Origin: Pseudocercospora fijiensis CIRAD86 | Taxonomy: Eukaryota > Ascomycota > Dothideomycetes > Mycosphaerellales > Mycosphaerellaceae | DNA: 64,000 bases | NCBI RefSeq assembly: GCF_000340215.1 | Contig: NW_006921534.1 | Location: 6,251,450 to 6,315,449, forward strand | Direction: 5' to 3' | Part shown: positions 45,091-55,415 of the stretch, piece after piece | Numbering within the stretch: position 1 is the first letter of the stretch | Layout of the letters: the number at the start of each line of letters is the position of its first letter | The notes under the pieces: generated by a model | The model's database searches: none | Seen by the model: the letters and a program-made list of their open reading frames with translations, nothing else | What the model was told of the DNA's origin: nothing | Made by a program: the position numbers and the translations under genes

Positions 45091-45973
45091 ATGTCTTCCA
45101 ACCCACCAGGAAAATGCTGCACTATTGGCGTCAAGCACGAGGGCGAGGCGAAAGGAAAGCTCGAGACTATCGGTGACAGTATGACCCTCCACACCCTCTT
45201 CAACACCTCAATCTAATAATGCAAAAACAAAAAGTCTCAACCTACATCGTCGGCCCCAAATCCTCCACCGCAATTCTCATCCTCACCGATGTCATCGGCC
45301 ATAAATTCCTCAACGCCCAACTCATCGCCGACCAATTCGCCGCAAATGGGTACTACGTCATCATGCCAGACTTATTCGAAGGGGATCCCGTCCCACTCAA
45401 CCGGCCAGGAGACTTTGACATCATGAAGTGGCTGCAGACGTCTGGACCGAGTCAGGGGCATACGACGAAGCAGGTTGATCCGATTGTTGAGAAGGTGATC
45501 AAGTATATGAAGGGTGAGTTGGGGATTACGAAAATCGGGGGTGTGGTGAGTTATGATACAGAGAGTAGGAAAGCTTGACGCTGATTTTTTCCCCTCTCTC
45601 TCAGGGCTACTGTTTCGGCGCCAAATACGTCGCCCGCTTCATGACGGGAGGCAAAGGTCTCGACGTCGGCTACATGGCACACCCCTCTTTCGTCGACGCC
45701 GACGAAGTCAAAGCCCTCACCGGCCCCCTCTCCATCGCCGCCGCCGAAACAGACCAAATCTTCCCTGCGGAAAAACGTCGCGAGACGGAAGACATCCTCC
45801 GGGGCATGAAAATCCCGTACCAGATTTCTTTGTACAGTGATGTGGAACATGGGTTTGCGGTGCGTGCGGATACGACGAAAGCTGCCGTGAAGTTTGCGAA
45901 GGAGGCGGCGTTTTTGCAGGCGGTGTGTTGGTTTGATGAGTTTTTGAGGGGCGAGAGGAGTTGGGCGGCGTGA
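45091..45973 (+). CDS. Dienelactone hydrolase family protein
   Basis: Three exons: 45091-45172, 45235-45545 and 45605-45973. Introns are 45173-45234 (donor GTGACA) and 45546-45604 (donor GTGAGT, pyrimidine-rich CTCTCTCAG acceptor). Phases agree and give 253 residues, the usual size. The triad of this alpha/beta-hydrolase family is present: Cys134 in G-Y-C-F-G-A, Asp181 in E-T-D-Q-I-F and His213 in E-H-G-F-A-V-R. The N-terminal G-K-C-C segment and I-L-I-L-T-D-V-I-G-H strand are typical of fungal members. Members hydrolyse lactones or thioester-like substrates in aromatic degradation; here the substrate is unknown. Probably cytosolic. Confidence 0.92.
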
Positions 45974-46937
45974 GATGGATAGGCGTTGCCTCTGTCCCAG
46001 GACCGAGGAAGGGGCAAACATAGTCATAGTGTTTCTTCCAATCCAACGGCTGGCTAAACGTTTTCCCGCAAGCTACTCATACTGTGCGCCTCGACGCGTT
46101 CTGCAACCGGGGGTGTTCAGATACGCGTCTGCTTCTCAGTGCGCCAGTGAATTCTGCTTTCGTCGCTGCATTGTCGCTTTGTTCTGCATGAGAATCTCGT
46201 CGAACATCAAAGGAGACTTCGGTCAATTGGGAGAGACGGAGGATGTTGTAATTGTTGATGCTTGCGAGACTTGAGCGGCATAATTGGAATACTCGTAACT
46301 GTACGCTGTGTAGACTTTATTGAAAGAGGCCTGTCAGACATCACCTAGTCGCGTGCGTGTCAGAATCGCTTCTTGCGAACAGTCTTGGGACGACTTGCCA
46401 GTTTTCTCACACGTGTCAGTTACCCCTGGCAAATCGTCCACGTCTCGATGGCTGGTACAGCTGAGCAGCTTGGGCGTCAAGAAGATGAAGCCGAAGCAGG
46501 TGATCGAAATCTTCGTGCTCGCTGTAATCGACAGTATACGAACGAGTATCAAAGCCGCTGCATCGTGTTTACTAGCGGCGAAACGGGAACGTTCGCATGC
46601 GTTGCCATGTGGGTAGGATTGGTGAATGGAAAGGTCAATTTCGAGACCGGTGGACTCCATTGCAAGACCAAAGGTTCCTTCCCTTTGAAGTAATGAGAAT
46701 ATTCGTGAAGATCCGGCACCGCCTTGCAGCAGTGGTCATGCAACTTTCTCTTTTCATGTCTCTGCAACGTTGTGCATTCGAATGTCTATTGCGGATTCCA
46801 GTCACTGCACTCCTTGGAGGCTGTTTAGTCATGCCAATGGCAACATTACAGTACAGCGGTCTGAATGCATATTGCATGACTAGCTGACGGTGAACTCAGC
46901 AAGGCGACACCCATCCACAACAATGGCCAGCAACCAT
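45974..46937. other. Intergenic between convergent genes
   Basis: 960 bp separate the stops of the dienelactone hydrolase (+) and tfb1 (-). Several overlapping open frames of about 100 codons on both strands lack recognisable motifs and splice structure. No gene is called. Confidence 0.5.
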
Positions 46938-48938
46938 TCAAGCCGCTGAACCAGCCGCCGCAGCCTCCTTCGTCTGCTCCTCCAATGCTTTCCTATACGC
47001 ATTACTCGCCTGCTGCAAAGCCTGTACTGTCGGCTTGATCATCGCGTCCACAGCCTTCTTTCCTCCGGGCACCTGTTTCTCGAAGTCGACGTTGCGCCGT
47101 TTGGCACCATTCTTGATTCTTTCCTCCAACTTCTGTTTGAGCGCGTCTATCCGCCTTTGCCGCTCGGCTTCCGCCTGCTCACCTACAGCGTTGATCCGAT
47201 CTAATGACCGATCAAGAGTCGATACCAGTTGTGCGAGCTCTGCAGTTCGAGATGCGTCACCTGAGAGAAAGAGTGACCAGAAGTAATGCAAAAACTCGGT
47301 GGTGGTGTTGTGTGTCATTGCGAGGTTTTCGTACGTAGACTCGGAGAGACCATTCAGGGTATTCGTGTCTGATGAAGTGGCGTTCCGTCGATTCTTGATT
47401 GATGACATGATGTCTTTCGATGCGGCGGTCATGGCGCCGTGAGATGCAAATTTGTGTTTCCGCTTCTTCTTAGGAGGCGCGCCATTGGCTTCTTGCGACG
47501 TCAAGTCTTCATCAGACTCGGAATCGTCGCTGTTGTATCCTATTACTTGATCGAGGCGTAGTGTGCCTTGCTCATCGCTGCCGAGATTTGATGGCTGCAG
47601 GCCAGAGTTAAGCATAGACAGCACTTTCCGGGGGTCTTGCTTGGCATACAGCTGGGCGTCTGCAGAAAGAGCGTCCTTGTCGCCTCCGACGTAGCGTTGC
47701 TGCTCTTTGACATTGAGTCGGACTCTATTGTCGGACTCTTCGTTGGCAAGATCCTGAAGCCGAAGCTGCTCGAATGTCTCCTCGTCCAGACCAATCGGCG
47801 CATGTGCCTCTCCATCTTGTGGTGCTACATGCGCCATCATTTTTTCGGACAAGTTATTGAGCACTCGTAAGATGGGCACTTTATCATATGAGCTCGGTCG
47901 CATATCCTCGTCAGGTCGGTTTCCCTTTCGCTGACTGTGATTCTGCTCATTACCCTCCAGATCCATCCAGTGCGGGATATGTGCTATGCTAGCAGGCCCA
48001 GTCGCCTCCCGGTCGAGATACTTGTCCAGCACCCGATCCGTTGGATCATGCTGTGTGATCCTCTCTCCCTTGAGTTTCTTGAGTAATCTGCTGTTGAAGA
48101 ACTTGGTCCAGAATTCGCCGGGACTGAGCGGCTTCGGAACTGTGTCATCGTACGCTTGCTTCACCACGGGATACTGCTTGAAGATCATATGTATCTGCTC
48201 CTTAGATAGCTGAAGCTTTTTCGTATCAGGTTCGCCCTCCTTCTTCGCGGGCTCTCGCACAAACTTGATTTCCGGTAAGACATTGTACTCTCCTTGCTTT
48301 TGAGCCTTGTCTATAGCATGTGCGCGTAGCAGATGTATTCGCGCCGACCAGAACTGAGATGTGAATTGTGATACCGATACGCTCTCAGGTTTATCTTTTA
48401 AAGCTTGATTGAAGCGTTCGCTCAGCGCTTTATTGGACTCGAGCAGTGACCGCTGTAGATTGAAGTCGGACTTGAGCTTGGCGTCATCATACCACGCATC
48501 GTCAACACCCTTTGAGGACACAGCTTTCGCTATTGCCATGGCGGCACTCTGTCCGCCATTTTCGCCAGGGTTAGGTGTGGGCGTTGCCGCACCAGAGGCA
48601 CTTGCTGCCTGCGGGACAAGTTTGCTCGCATCTTTCGCCTTGTTCGCTGCTATTGCGCCGCTCAACACATCCGTCACTGTCTGCTGCTCTTCTCGTGCGT
48701 TGTCCTTATGGTTGAACGTGAAGACATAGCTGTTCTCCTTGACGAGGATTTTCAGTGCGATCGCTTTCGAGGTTTTGGGCGTTTGCTGGAGATTCGTGAT
48801 GTCAGTGACATTAATCGTCACTGCGGGAGCCGATGAAGGCGGATCTGCCGGTGTCCACCAGGTATTGCGCTTGTCTTCGGCAACAGCGAGCGTGCCATCC
48901 TTTTTCTTGTACGAGACCGTTGCGATTGTGGGAGACAT
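46938..48938 (-). CDS. tfb1: TFIIH subunit p62 / Tfb1
   Basis: Core subunit of the general transcription and repair factor TFIIH, in the nucleus. 666 residues in one exon. An N-terminal PH-like domain (about residues 1-105) begins M-S-P-T-I-A-T-V-S-Y-K-K-K-D-G. BSD domain 1 lies at about 160-205 (Q-F-W-S-A-R-I-H-L-L), BSD domain 2 at about 243-290 (E-F-W-T-K-F-F-N-S-R-L-L). A nuclear-type P-P-K-K-K-R-K-H-K cluster follows in the acidic middle, and a helical C-terminus contains E-F-L-H-Y-F-W-S-L-F-L. The long Ala/Pro-rich linker after the PH domain is common in filamentous fungi. The start is the conserved Met directly before the PH strand. Confidence 0.95.
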   Translation of the reverse strand: MSPTIATVSYKKKDGTLAVAEDKRNTWWTPADPPSSAPAVTINVTDITNLQQTPKTSKAIALKILVKENSYVFTFNHKDNAREEQQTVTDVLSGAIAANKAKDASKLVPQAASASGAATPTPNPGENGGQSAAMAIAKAVSSKGVDDAWYDDAKLKSDFNLQRSLLESNKALSERFNQALKDKPESVSVSQFTSQFWSARIHLLRAHAIDKAQKQGEYNVLPEIKFVREPAKKEGEPDTKKLQLSKEQIHMIFKQYPVVKQAYDDTVPKPLSPGEFWTKFFNSRLLKKLKGERITQHDPTDRVLDKYLDREATGPASIAHIPHWMDLEGNEQNHSQRKGNRPDEDMRPSSYDKVPILRVLNNLSEKMMAHVAPQDGEAHAPIGLDEETFEQLRLQDLANEESDNRVRLNVKEQQRYVGGDKDALSADAQLYAKQDPRKVLSMLNSGLQPSNLGSDEQGTLRLDQVIGYNSDDSESDEDLTSQEANGAPPKKKRKHKFASHGAMTAASKDIMSSIKNRRNATSSDTNTLNGLSESTYENLAMTHNTTTEFLHYFWSLFLSGDASRTAELAQLVSTLDRSLDRINAVGEQAEAERQRRIDALKQKLEERIKNGAKRRNVDFEKQVPGGKKAVDAMIKPTVQALQQASNAYRKALEEQTKEAAAAGSAA

Positions 48939-49184
48939 CGTTGCTGCGCGTCACTCGAAGCCGGGGACGTGGAGATGTTCACCAAAGTTTAGACTTTGAT
49001 CGGGCGTCACATAAACCAACAATGGCACATGGCCGACCTCATTAATATGAGCATGAAGAAAGGATTGAAAGAATTGAAAATCTTCAGCAGTCTACTGTTC
49101 ACATTCCTCTCTTCAGTGTCTTCACTTATATGACGCGTGCGCACGTGAAGTCGTCAATCATTACTTTACTGTAGGTCTATGCCT

Positions 49185-50606
49185 CTACATTCTACCATAT
49201 CTCATGCTTCTCTTGCCAACTGTAGTCCCATTATTCTGATTAGTATAGAAGCTGATTGTATTCGTGGAATTGTCGTAATCGACCTCGCACGCCTTCCCAA
49301 AGTCCCCAAATTGAGCGCTTCGTTCTTCCAAAAATTGCTGGAAGCCAGATGCCGAGCAGCTCTCGAGTGGACCATCAAAGCATCCAGGTAATGTCTGCGG
49401 GCTCCGGTTGACCAAGACACGGTAGTAGGTGGGGTCTGAAGCGTTCTGATACCCGTATGAGGCAGAGCAGTTCATCTTCTCCACCGCAACGTTGGTTAGG
49501 AAGGGGAGGATATAGGAGCTGATCCACTGGCGGTGGTGGTTGACTTGCTCAAGAGGCATGGTGGCATTGACATCGTTGGCTCCCGTCATAGCAGAGTTGT
49601 TGAATAAGCCCATCGCAACCAGTACTGTGGGAGGAAGTTCACGATGGGTGAAAGAGATGTAGATGTCCTGATCGTCGTCCTCCTCCGAAGCGAGCAGGTT
49701 GGCTGTAGTATTGAGCCATGGAAAGCCAATGCTGCCGGACACTGGGTTGCCGTAACCTGTATTGTGGTGGTACATGATGTCTTGAGCGTACTCGAATTGG
49801 AGCCACTCGTCGGGGTTGAATAGGCTGAGCGAGCAGAACGGAGACTTTCCTCGAATGACGGTTTCATAGCCGCACCACTCAAACATACCAAAGACATCGC
49901 TTGACGTCCAGTTAAAGTTCGGCGCGAGCGAATGCAGACGAGCCAGAATGGGAGCCGTGTACTTCTTTACGTATGTCGTGCTCTGCTCGGAGCCTCGCGA
50001 GGAAGAGTATGCAGGACATGATTTGTAAGGTGTCAAGCTGTTTGCGCCAGTCTTCTCTCCTTCGTAGACCTGAACGAGATTGATCTCATTCTCGTCAACC
50101 TCCAAACCTCGTATCAGACTTTCGGCACTGACAACAGTTCGTTCAGCACTGCTGGTCCAAACGCGCTTTGGCAATCCCAAGTTGGGATATCTATATGATA
50201 TCTGAACACCAAGCTGCGCAGCCTCGAGCTTGCCAGTCCGCGTAACGCGCTCTTGTTCCTTCAGAGCAGGCGGCTTCCAGGTTGCGAGGAAAGATAGCGC
50301 AGGTATTTTACTCCAATCTACGGTCGTGTTCGTGAGCTTGTGGATGAATGGTTCAAGATAGGATTCGTAGTCGAAATCGTTCGCGTTGATCGCAGCATGC
50401 CGGACAAGGTAGGCCGCTTTTGTTACCTCGCATCCTCTTGGTGGTGAAGGATCTCGCGGTGGATCTGATGGCTCGAAGTATGGAGCAATACCGGCAAGGT
50501 GCTCAAGCGGGTTGAATTCATATGTCGAGTATAGTGGCTGCTGCTGGCTAATGCCCATTGTCATTGCCGCCAGGGCAATGACCAAAGCTATAGTGCAGAC
50601 TGCCAT
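49185..50606 (-). CDS. Secreted histidine-phosphatase superfamily protein (phytase/acid phosphatase-like)
   Basis: 473 residues in one exon. The N-terminus (about residues 1-19) is a hydrophobic signal peptide or anchor, and several N-x-S/T sequons suit a secreted glycoprotein. The catalytic loop at residues 68-76 reads V-R-H-A-A-I-N-A-N: the catalytic His (70) is kept, but the usual R-H-G-x-R-x-P is not. Further branch-2 landmarks are S-A-E-R-T-V-V-S-A near 153-161 and F-T-H-R-E near 319-323, replacing the common H-D or H-A-E. Multiple Cys could form disulfides. It probably hydrolyses a phosphoester, or has lost that activity. It lies 246 bp upstream of tfb1 in the same direction, presumably with its own promoter. 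Confidence 0.85.
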   Translation of the reverse strand: MAVCTIALVIALAAMTMGISQQQPLYSTYEFNPLEHLAGIAPYFEPSDPPRDPSPPRGCEVTKAAYLVRHAAINANDFDYESYLEPFIHKLTNTTVDWSKIPALSFLATWKPPALKEQERVTRTGKLEAAQLGVQISYRYPNLGLPKRVWTSSAERTVVSAESLIRGLEVDENEINLVQVYEGEKTGANSLTPYKSCPAYSSSRGSEQSTTYVKKYTAPILARLHSLAPNFNWTSSDVFGMFEWCGYETVIRGKSPFCSLSLFNPDEWLQFEYAQDIMYHHNTGYGNPVSGSIGFPWLNTTANLLASEEDDDQDIYISFTHRELPPTVLVAMGLFNNSAMTGANDVNATMPLEQVNHHRQWISSYILPFLTNVAVEKMNCSASYGYQNASDPTYYRVLVNRSPQTLPGCFDGPLESCSASGFQQFLEERSAQFGDFGKACEVDYDNSTNTISFYTNQNNGTTVGKRSMRYGRM

Positions 50607-51163
50607 GGTCGTGAATGCAGCGCGCGTAACGAGAGAGAAAGAGAGCTACTGACCTTTACTAAAGAGTGCTGCGAGCTTACCACTTGTACCTGAAGCAGAT
50701 CATCATGACTAGCATCGTGCCTTGATGGAGGCGCACAAGGCGCAACAGCAAACTTGGAAAAACTACGTCAAGTGTCGTAAGAGACGAGATTAGCCGAAGG
50801 ACGTGCACAGAAAGAGTTGAGCATTGGCAGCGTCATAGCGACTAGTCTTGATTTCAGGCCCTACAACCTCACCGATTGGCTATCGCGACAGCTGCGCTAA
50901 TGGAAGGCCTCCGCCATTCACTTGGTTGTTTTTCCAAATTGAATCCCTCATCCTGCACAACATGGCGAACGTCTTCAAGCTCGAGACAGATCCCTTTCAA
51001 ACGTTGGGGTAAAGACAAATCTTCGGACTCCAGTGCTGTGATTACGGCAGCGATTCCAGCTGATCAAGGTCAAAATCTCAAATCAATCCCATCATCTCTT
51101 CACCACCTGCTGCTGGAGAACCTGGTCGGAGGGCAGTCTGATCTGAGTGTTGAAGCACGACTT
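50607..51163. other. Intergenic, phosphatase promoter side
   Basis: It holds the phosphatase promoter and the 3' flank of the BRCT gene. An open + frame beginning at 50876 runs into the BRCT exons on the opposite strand and is probably fortuitous. Confidence 0.5.
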
Positions 51164-52043
51164 TCACATGCGTGGAGGAAGGCCGAGCGGACTGCTGGCT
51201 CCGCTGTTGATCTCTCGCAGTCGCTCGTGACGGAGGATCTTATTTGGCGGCACTCCATCGACGAGAATCTTATGGAACGTCCTTTCGTCGACGACCTCGA
51301 GTCCTAGCTGTGCGATGGCCCTAAGTTTCTGTCCTCTGGTCAGTGCATTTCGGAAGACACCGGAGCTTCTGCACTCACGTCTGGATGTGGATTGCTCCCA
51401 ACCACTGCATAATCGACACTTGAGTTGTCCGCTGCCATCTGCCCTCCGTACACGTCTACTGCAGCTATGGCAGAGTCGCGAGCCATTGAATGCAGTGTGC
51501 CCGTGAACATGACTTGAAACACATTAGTCCATGCAAACCTGCGATGGAGCGACTGACTGGCTTACACTTTGCACCTCGCAGAAGGCGTCTGCCCTGCGGT
51601 ATGGTGATCATAGGCCCGTAGGTGGATGCCGGAGGTTGGGCTTGAGTATGATGATGGTAGGCCATAGCGTTGTGGTGCATATCCAAGGAGCCATGAAGAG
51701 CCTTTGGAAAGACGTTGAATGAGATTGAATAATAGTCGTCAAAATCGAATGCATAAGATAGGTGGTAGTGGCCTGGTCGACCAACGTCCTCTTCCACATT
51801 GAAGTCGGAGTCGTATTGGCTGGCTTCATCTTCCGCGAGGTTACGAGCGGCTTCAATGGCAGCTCCCAGGCTGGAGTAGATGGCGATGGTCTGCTGAGTT
51901 CCATCTTCGCCGTACATCTCGCCATACTCGTGGCGTTCAAGGACAAAGACCTGTGGTGGAGGGCTGAGGGAGGATGCTGACGAGAGATTGCCGAACTCGT
52001 GTGCCGCCATGAGAGGTATGGAAGACATAGAGAAGTGAGACAT
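51164..52043 (-). CDS. BRCT-domain protein, three exons
   Basis: Exons are 51575-52043, 51379-51512 and 51164-51328. Introns are 51513-51574 (weaker donor GTGCAA, CTAAT branch, acceptor TTCAAG) and 51329-51378 (donor GTGAGT, acceptor GGACAG). Phases agree and give 255 residues. The first ATG in frame is at 52041-52043. N-terminal two thirds: a V-F-V-L-E-R-H-E-Y-G segment, then an E-A-A-R-N-L-A-E-D helix, rich in acidic and aromatic residues; not recognised. C-terminal third (from about 157): a BRCT fold, with M-F-T-G-T-L-H-S-M-A-R-D, Y-G-G-Q, Y-A-V-V-G and, across the last intron, K-L-R-A-I-A-Q-L-G-L-E-V-V-D-E-R-T-F. BRCT domains bind phosphopeptides or DNA ends, so a nuclear damage-response role is possible. 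The first intron boundary is the least certain part. Confidence 0.72.
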
Positions 52044-53127
52044 TCTTCTTCTCAAAGTTGTTGAAGACGTAAGTAGGGGCAGAGGAAGATTTTGAGGTCG
52101 AGCGTTCGTGAGTGAGGAAAAGAAGCTGATTCCATACCATTTCAACGCGCCTTTTATACCATCGACTCACTCGTGCCTTGCTCACCATACGAACCCGGCG
52201 CTTTCGAAGCTGCTGGAAGACTTGCACGCCTCGCTGGAACATGAAGCTTTTGTGAATCTTTACAACTCGTCACTTTTACATACCGTTCAGCAGTCGGGTA
52301 TCCAGCTACCATGGACAGAGAGTGCCAAGATCGGTGTCATTCGGATCGTCTTATCGAGCTGAACTCGCGGATCATGATCCGGATGAGCAAAACACGTTCG
52401 TGTGGCCGCCGACGCGTGATGTGTATAAAGCATCAGAATACCACAGTGTAGGAAGAGGTGTGAGTCGATTGCAATTGCCTTAGCAGGGATAAGGCTTGAA
52501 GATCTGCAGGGTCTTTCGGCTCGTCGCAAGCACTACGGCTGGGTATAGCGTCAGTGCGGCTGAAATGGCTGAGATATCAGGCATCTCGGAACACTTTCCA
52601 ACTCAACTTCACACATCTTTCTTCATGCTGTGTTTTGCCTCATACAACATCCGGCGCGTGGAATTGCAGCCCAGTAAAAGCGTCATGGCCGCCTCCAGAA
52701 TACCGCTTTGCAAGGCCGAAGGACCCGGGCGCGTGCTGTGGGCTGAGAATCTCACAGCATGACCTGCGCTGCCTCCAGCCTGGGCCTGATCACTTCTCTC
52801 CGACCTCAGCTGGCCTTGTGAATGTTCATGCTACGCCAAGCAGAGAGAACAATGGCTTCTCGCGTTTCACAGTCTTCCCGCTGGAGCCCTTGACCAGTGG
52901 ACGAGCAGGCATGCAGCCGACTGGTCATGTATCAAACATTCACTACGCTTGAGTTCGCCAGGCCTTTGAGCAAGCCTGTATTAGGATGGGAGAATGGCAT
53001 TGTTCCCTCGAGGCTGTGCCGAGCAACGTGGGCGCTGGCCACCGCTGGTGCTGGCAAGAGATCGTATATAACTCAGCCAGATCAGACCTGTTCCTGCTTC
53101 CATCAAGCAGTTCCAGCATACCATTCC
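52044..53127. other. Divergent intergenic region
   Basis: About 1.1 kb between the BRCT gene (-) and the next gene (+). Short frames on both strands show no recognisable product. It probably holds both promoters, or the 5' part of the gene below if that gene starts upstream. Confidence 0.45.
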
Positions 53128-54007
53128 ATGAGAGACTCGAGCGGACCGTCCGTTACGTTCAATAGCAACGTAAGAACTTCTCAATCCTGTGAATCAGCAG
53201 CATCCACCATTCCGAAGCAGGTCTTCGAAATCGCACAGCTCCCACCCTCCAGCATGCACAGGTTCCAGCTTCCATCCGAGATTGCATATCAGCGCAGTAT
53301 GTCTCAGGCCCAGCAGCCACGCTCGCTGCGGCGTGTCTCGGCCATAGCAGATCTCAACGTAGCCTTCAAGCAAGGTCGCCAGGATGCAGCTAGACGAATG
53401 CGTCAACTGTACTGGCGTGGCCCTGGCTTTCGCCAGTCTCAAGCTAAGTCCCGGCAGCAATGGACCAGCACACCATTCAGCTCCTCGACTTCTACTGCCA
53501 CATCATCAACCGTCTCCGATACCACTGACTCTACCTCCAGCCCAGGTCCCTGGACACCCGCACCGCCTTCTCACGACACCTCGACATATGCTGCCCTCAC
53601 TGGCGCTCCGCGACCAGAAGTCGATGTTGTAGAGCAAGTCGCACAAGAACCGGGGCTGACAGCGGGATATTCGAACCTTCAAGTGATGAATAGAGCAGCT
53701 CACCAAGCCCAGCGCCGCCGTCATCGTGTAGCCAGTCCAGAGAAGAGCATCGAAAACGACATCGATGACTTCTGCGAAGCGGTGCATCGCCCAGCAGACG
53801 GTATGCGACAGCAGATCGCTGACCACGGCGCGTTACCAGAAGCAAAGCGTAAGTGGAGACTGTTTTGTTAGTCGAGACATGGAATCTGCGCAGCCATAGT
53901 GTCAGCAAGCGTTTCTGACAGCAGGGATCTTTGACAGTAGGTACTTTCAAGAGCCAAAGGACATATTTGGAGGGACAATGTGGGAAAAGAGCAATGGCAC
54001 AACTTGA
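53128..54007 (+). CDS. Hypothetical protein, low-complexity, two exons
   Basis: Exon 1 is 53128-53848, the intron 53849-53924 (donor GTAAGT, CTGAC branch, acceptor CAG) and exon 2 53925-54007, giving 267 residues. An in-frame Met at 52897 would add 77 residues; I prefer 53128 because the extra stretch looks non-coding. Visible features: basic R-R-M-R-Q-L-Y-W-R-G-P-G-F-R-Q and K-Q-G-R-Q-D-A-A near the middle, then a Ser/Thr/Pro-rich segment, a short helical region with I-D-D-F-C-E-A-V, and an exon 2 end F-Q-E-P-K-D-I-F-G-G. No known domain is recognised. It may be a cytosolic regulatory or stress protein. Confidence 0.55.
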
Positions 54008-54797
54008 TGAGGTCGGTATCCTTCGCTCTGGAGGCATGCTTCATGATCATCTGGCACATGATATGATATGTCGAGCTCATCCATGCAACTCAACTCATCT
54101 GCGTACACTGATCCTGGGAGGAGAACTTCTCACTGGTGAGCCTCTTCTCATTTCACCCGTCAAGATCTGGGTCCGTTCAAGGTGTACATATGAGCCTCAG
54201 AACCCCGGTGTTTGACAGTCATTCTGGGCACGATGATCTGGCGCATACTGAATGGTCCAGCGAAAAGTCACAAGGTTAAGTTTTCTGGCTTAGTCGCGCG
54301 GCTTAGTGATGGCGAACGGTAGGGTAGTCATTGAGCAAAGGGCGATTATCTTGCTTCATTGATCAAAAGTCGCAGAGGTCACGCATTTCACGCTCGATGC
54401 TCGCTCGAGAATCAGTAATAAAAGGTATCGAGAACTTCTCAGCAAAAATTCGTATTTGATTCCAAGATCTTCTTATTCGGTAAGCTGCTTGAGCAGCACT
54501 CTGCTTTCCTCGTGGATGTTTATACACATCTTACATGATGCCTGAGCATCATTGTCCCATCCGCTCGAGCTCCTTCGCTGCTTTAGATATGTTTTTCAGC
54601 CTGTCCATATCTGCTTTGTCAAAGATGGCGAGCTCTGGAGGAGGCCGATTCCTTGCGCATGGATGTCTTCACGGATCTTTCAGCCGCGTGACACGTAGCG
54701 AAACGCCTCCAACTCCACCATTACGTTGGAGCGCCTTGAGCTTCTTCTATACCGTCAAAGCCTTTATACAATCCTTTCCTCCCTCCCATCATCCAAC
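54008..54797. other. Intergenic, convergent 3' ends
   Basis: No supported gene between the hypothetical protein (+) and mrps16 (-). A long + frame from 54535 continues across mrps16 and is its shadow. Confidence 0.5.
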
Positions 54798-55415
54798 TCA
54801 CCACACAGAATTAGGATCCACCGGACTCGTCGTCCCCGCAACCCCCTCCTCGCTCCTCCTCATCCTCTCCTCTTCAAACGCGCTCCTCACACTCGTCCCC
54901 TTACTCGTCTCTTTCTGTTGCTGCAGCAATCTAAACGGCGCAATTCGTTTCTTCTTCTTTTCCTGCCCCACCGCAGTCGCCTCCCCAACTTTCGGCAAAT
55001 GCGTAGGAAACCTCGCCTGCTTCAAAGACTGCGGTCCCGAAGGTAAATACCTAGGTTCCAACAATCCAATCTACTCCATATCAGTATCAATCACACCCTT
55101 CTCCCTCCCAACCCAGGTTTTTCTCGCTGGCTCACTCACCATACTCAACAACCTCCAAACAACATCCGACGGCTGCGCACCCACCCCCAACCAATACTTC
55201 GCTCTGGACACATCGATTTTTATATCTTTTTGTGCTTTCTCGCCCGGTTCAGCGCCTACGGGGAGTTTGGGGATGGGGTCGTATGTTCCTAGGACTTCCA
55301 TGGGTTTGCTGTCGCGTGCGGTTTTGTCTTTTGCCAGCACGATGTTGTAGAAGGGTTTGTGCCGTTTTGCGCCATTGGGGGTGCTGACGCGGGCAAGGCG
55401 GAGGCGGAGGACCAT
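54798..55415 (-). CDS. mrps16: Mitochondrial small ribosomal subunit protein bS16m
   Basis: Structural protein of the mitochondrial 28S-type small subunit. Exon 1 is 55140-55415, the intron 55071-55139 (donor GTGAGT, TACTGAT branch, acceptor TAG) and exon 2 54798-55070. The join restores R-L-L-S-M followed by I-G-L-L-E-P-R-Y, as in other fungal bS16m, and gives 182 residues. The N-terminal R-L-R-L-A-R motif, K-P-F-Y-N-I-V-L-A and L-G-T-Y-D-P-I-P are the conserved bS16 core. Exon 2 adds a Lys/Gln-rich mitochondrial extension. Without splicing the frame ends early at a TAG formed by the acceptor site itself. Confidence 0.93.

Noticed and set aside
54535..55350. 271-codon open frame on the + strand
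   Set aside because: It runs antisense through mrps16, including its intron, and shows no domain.
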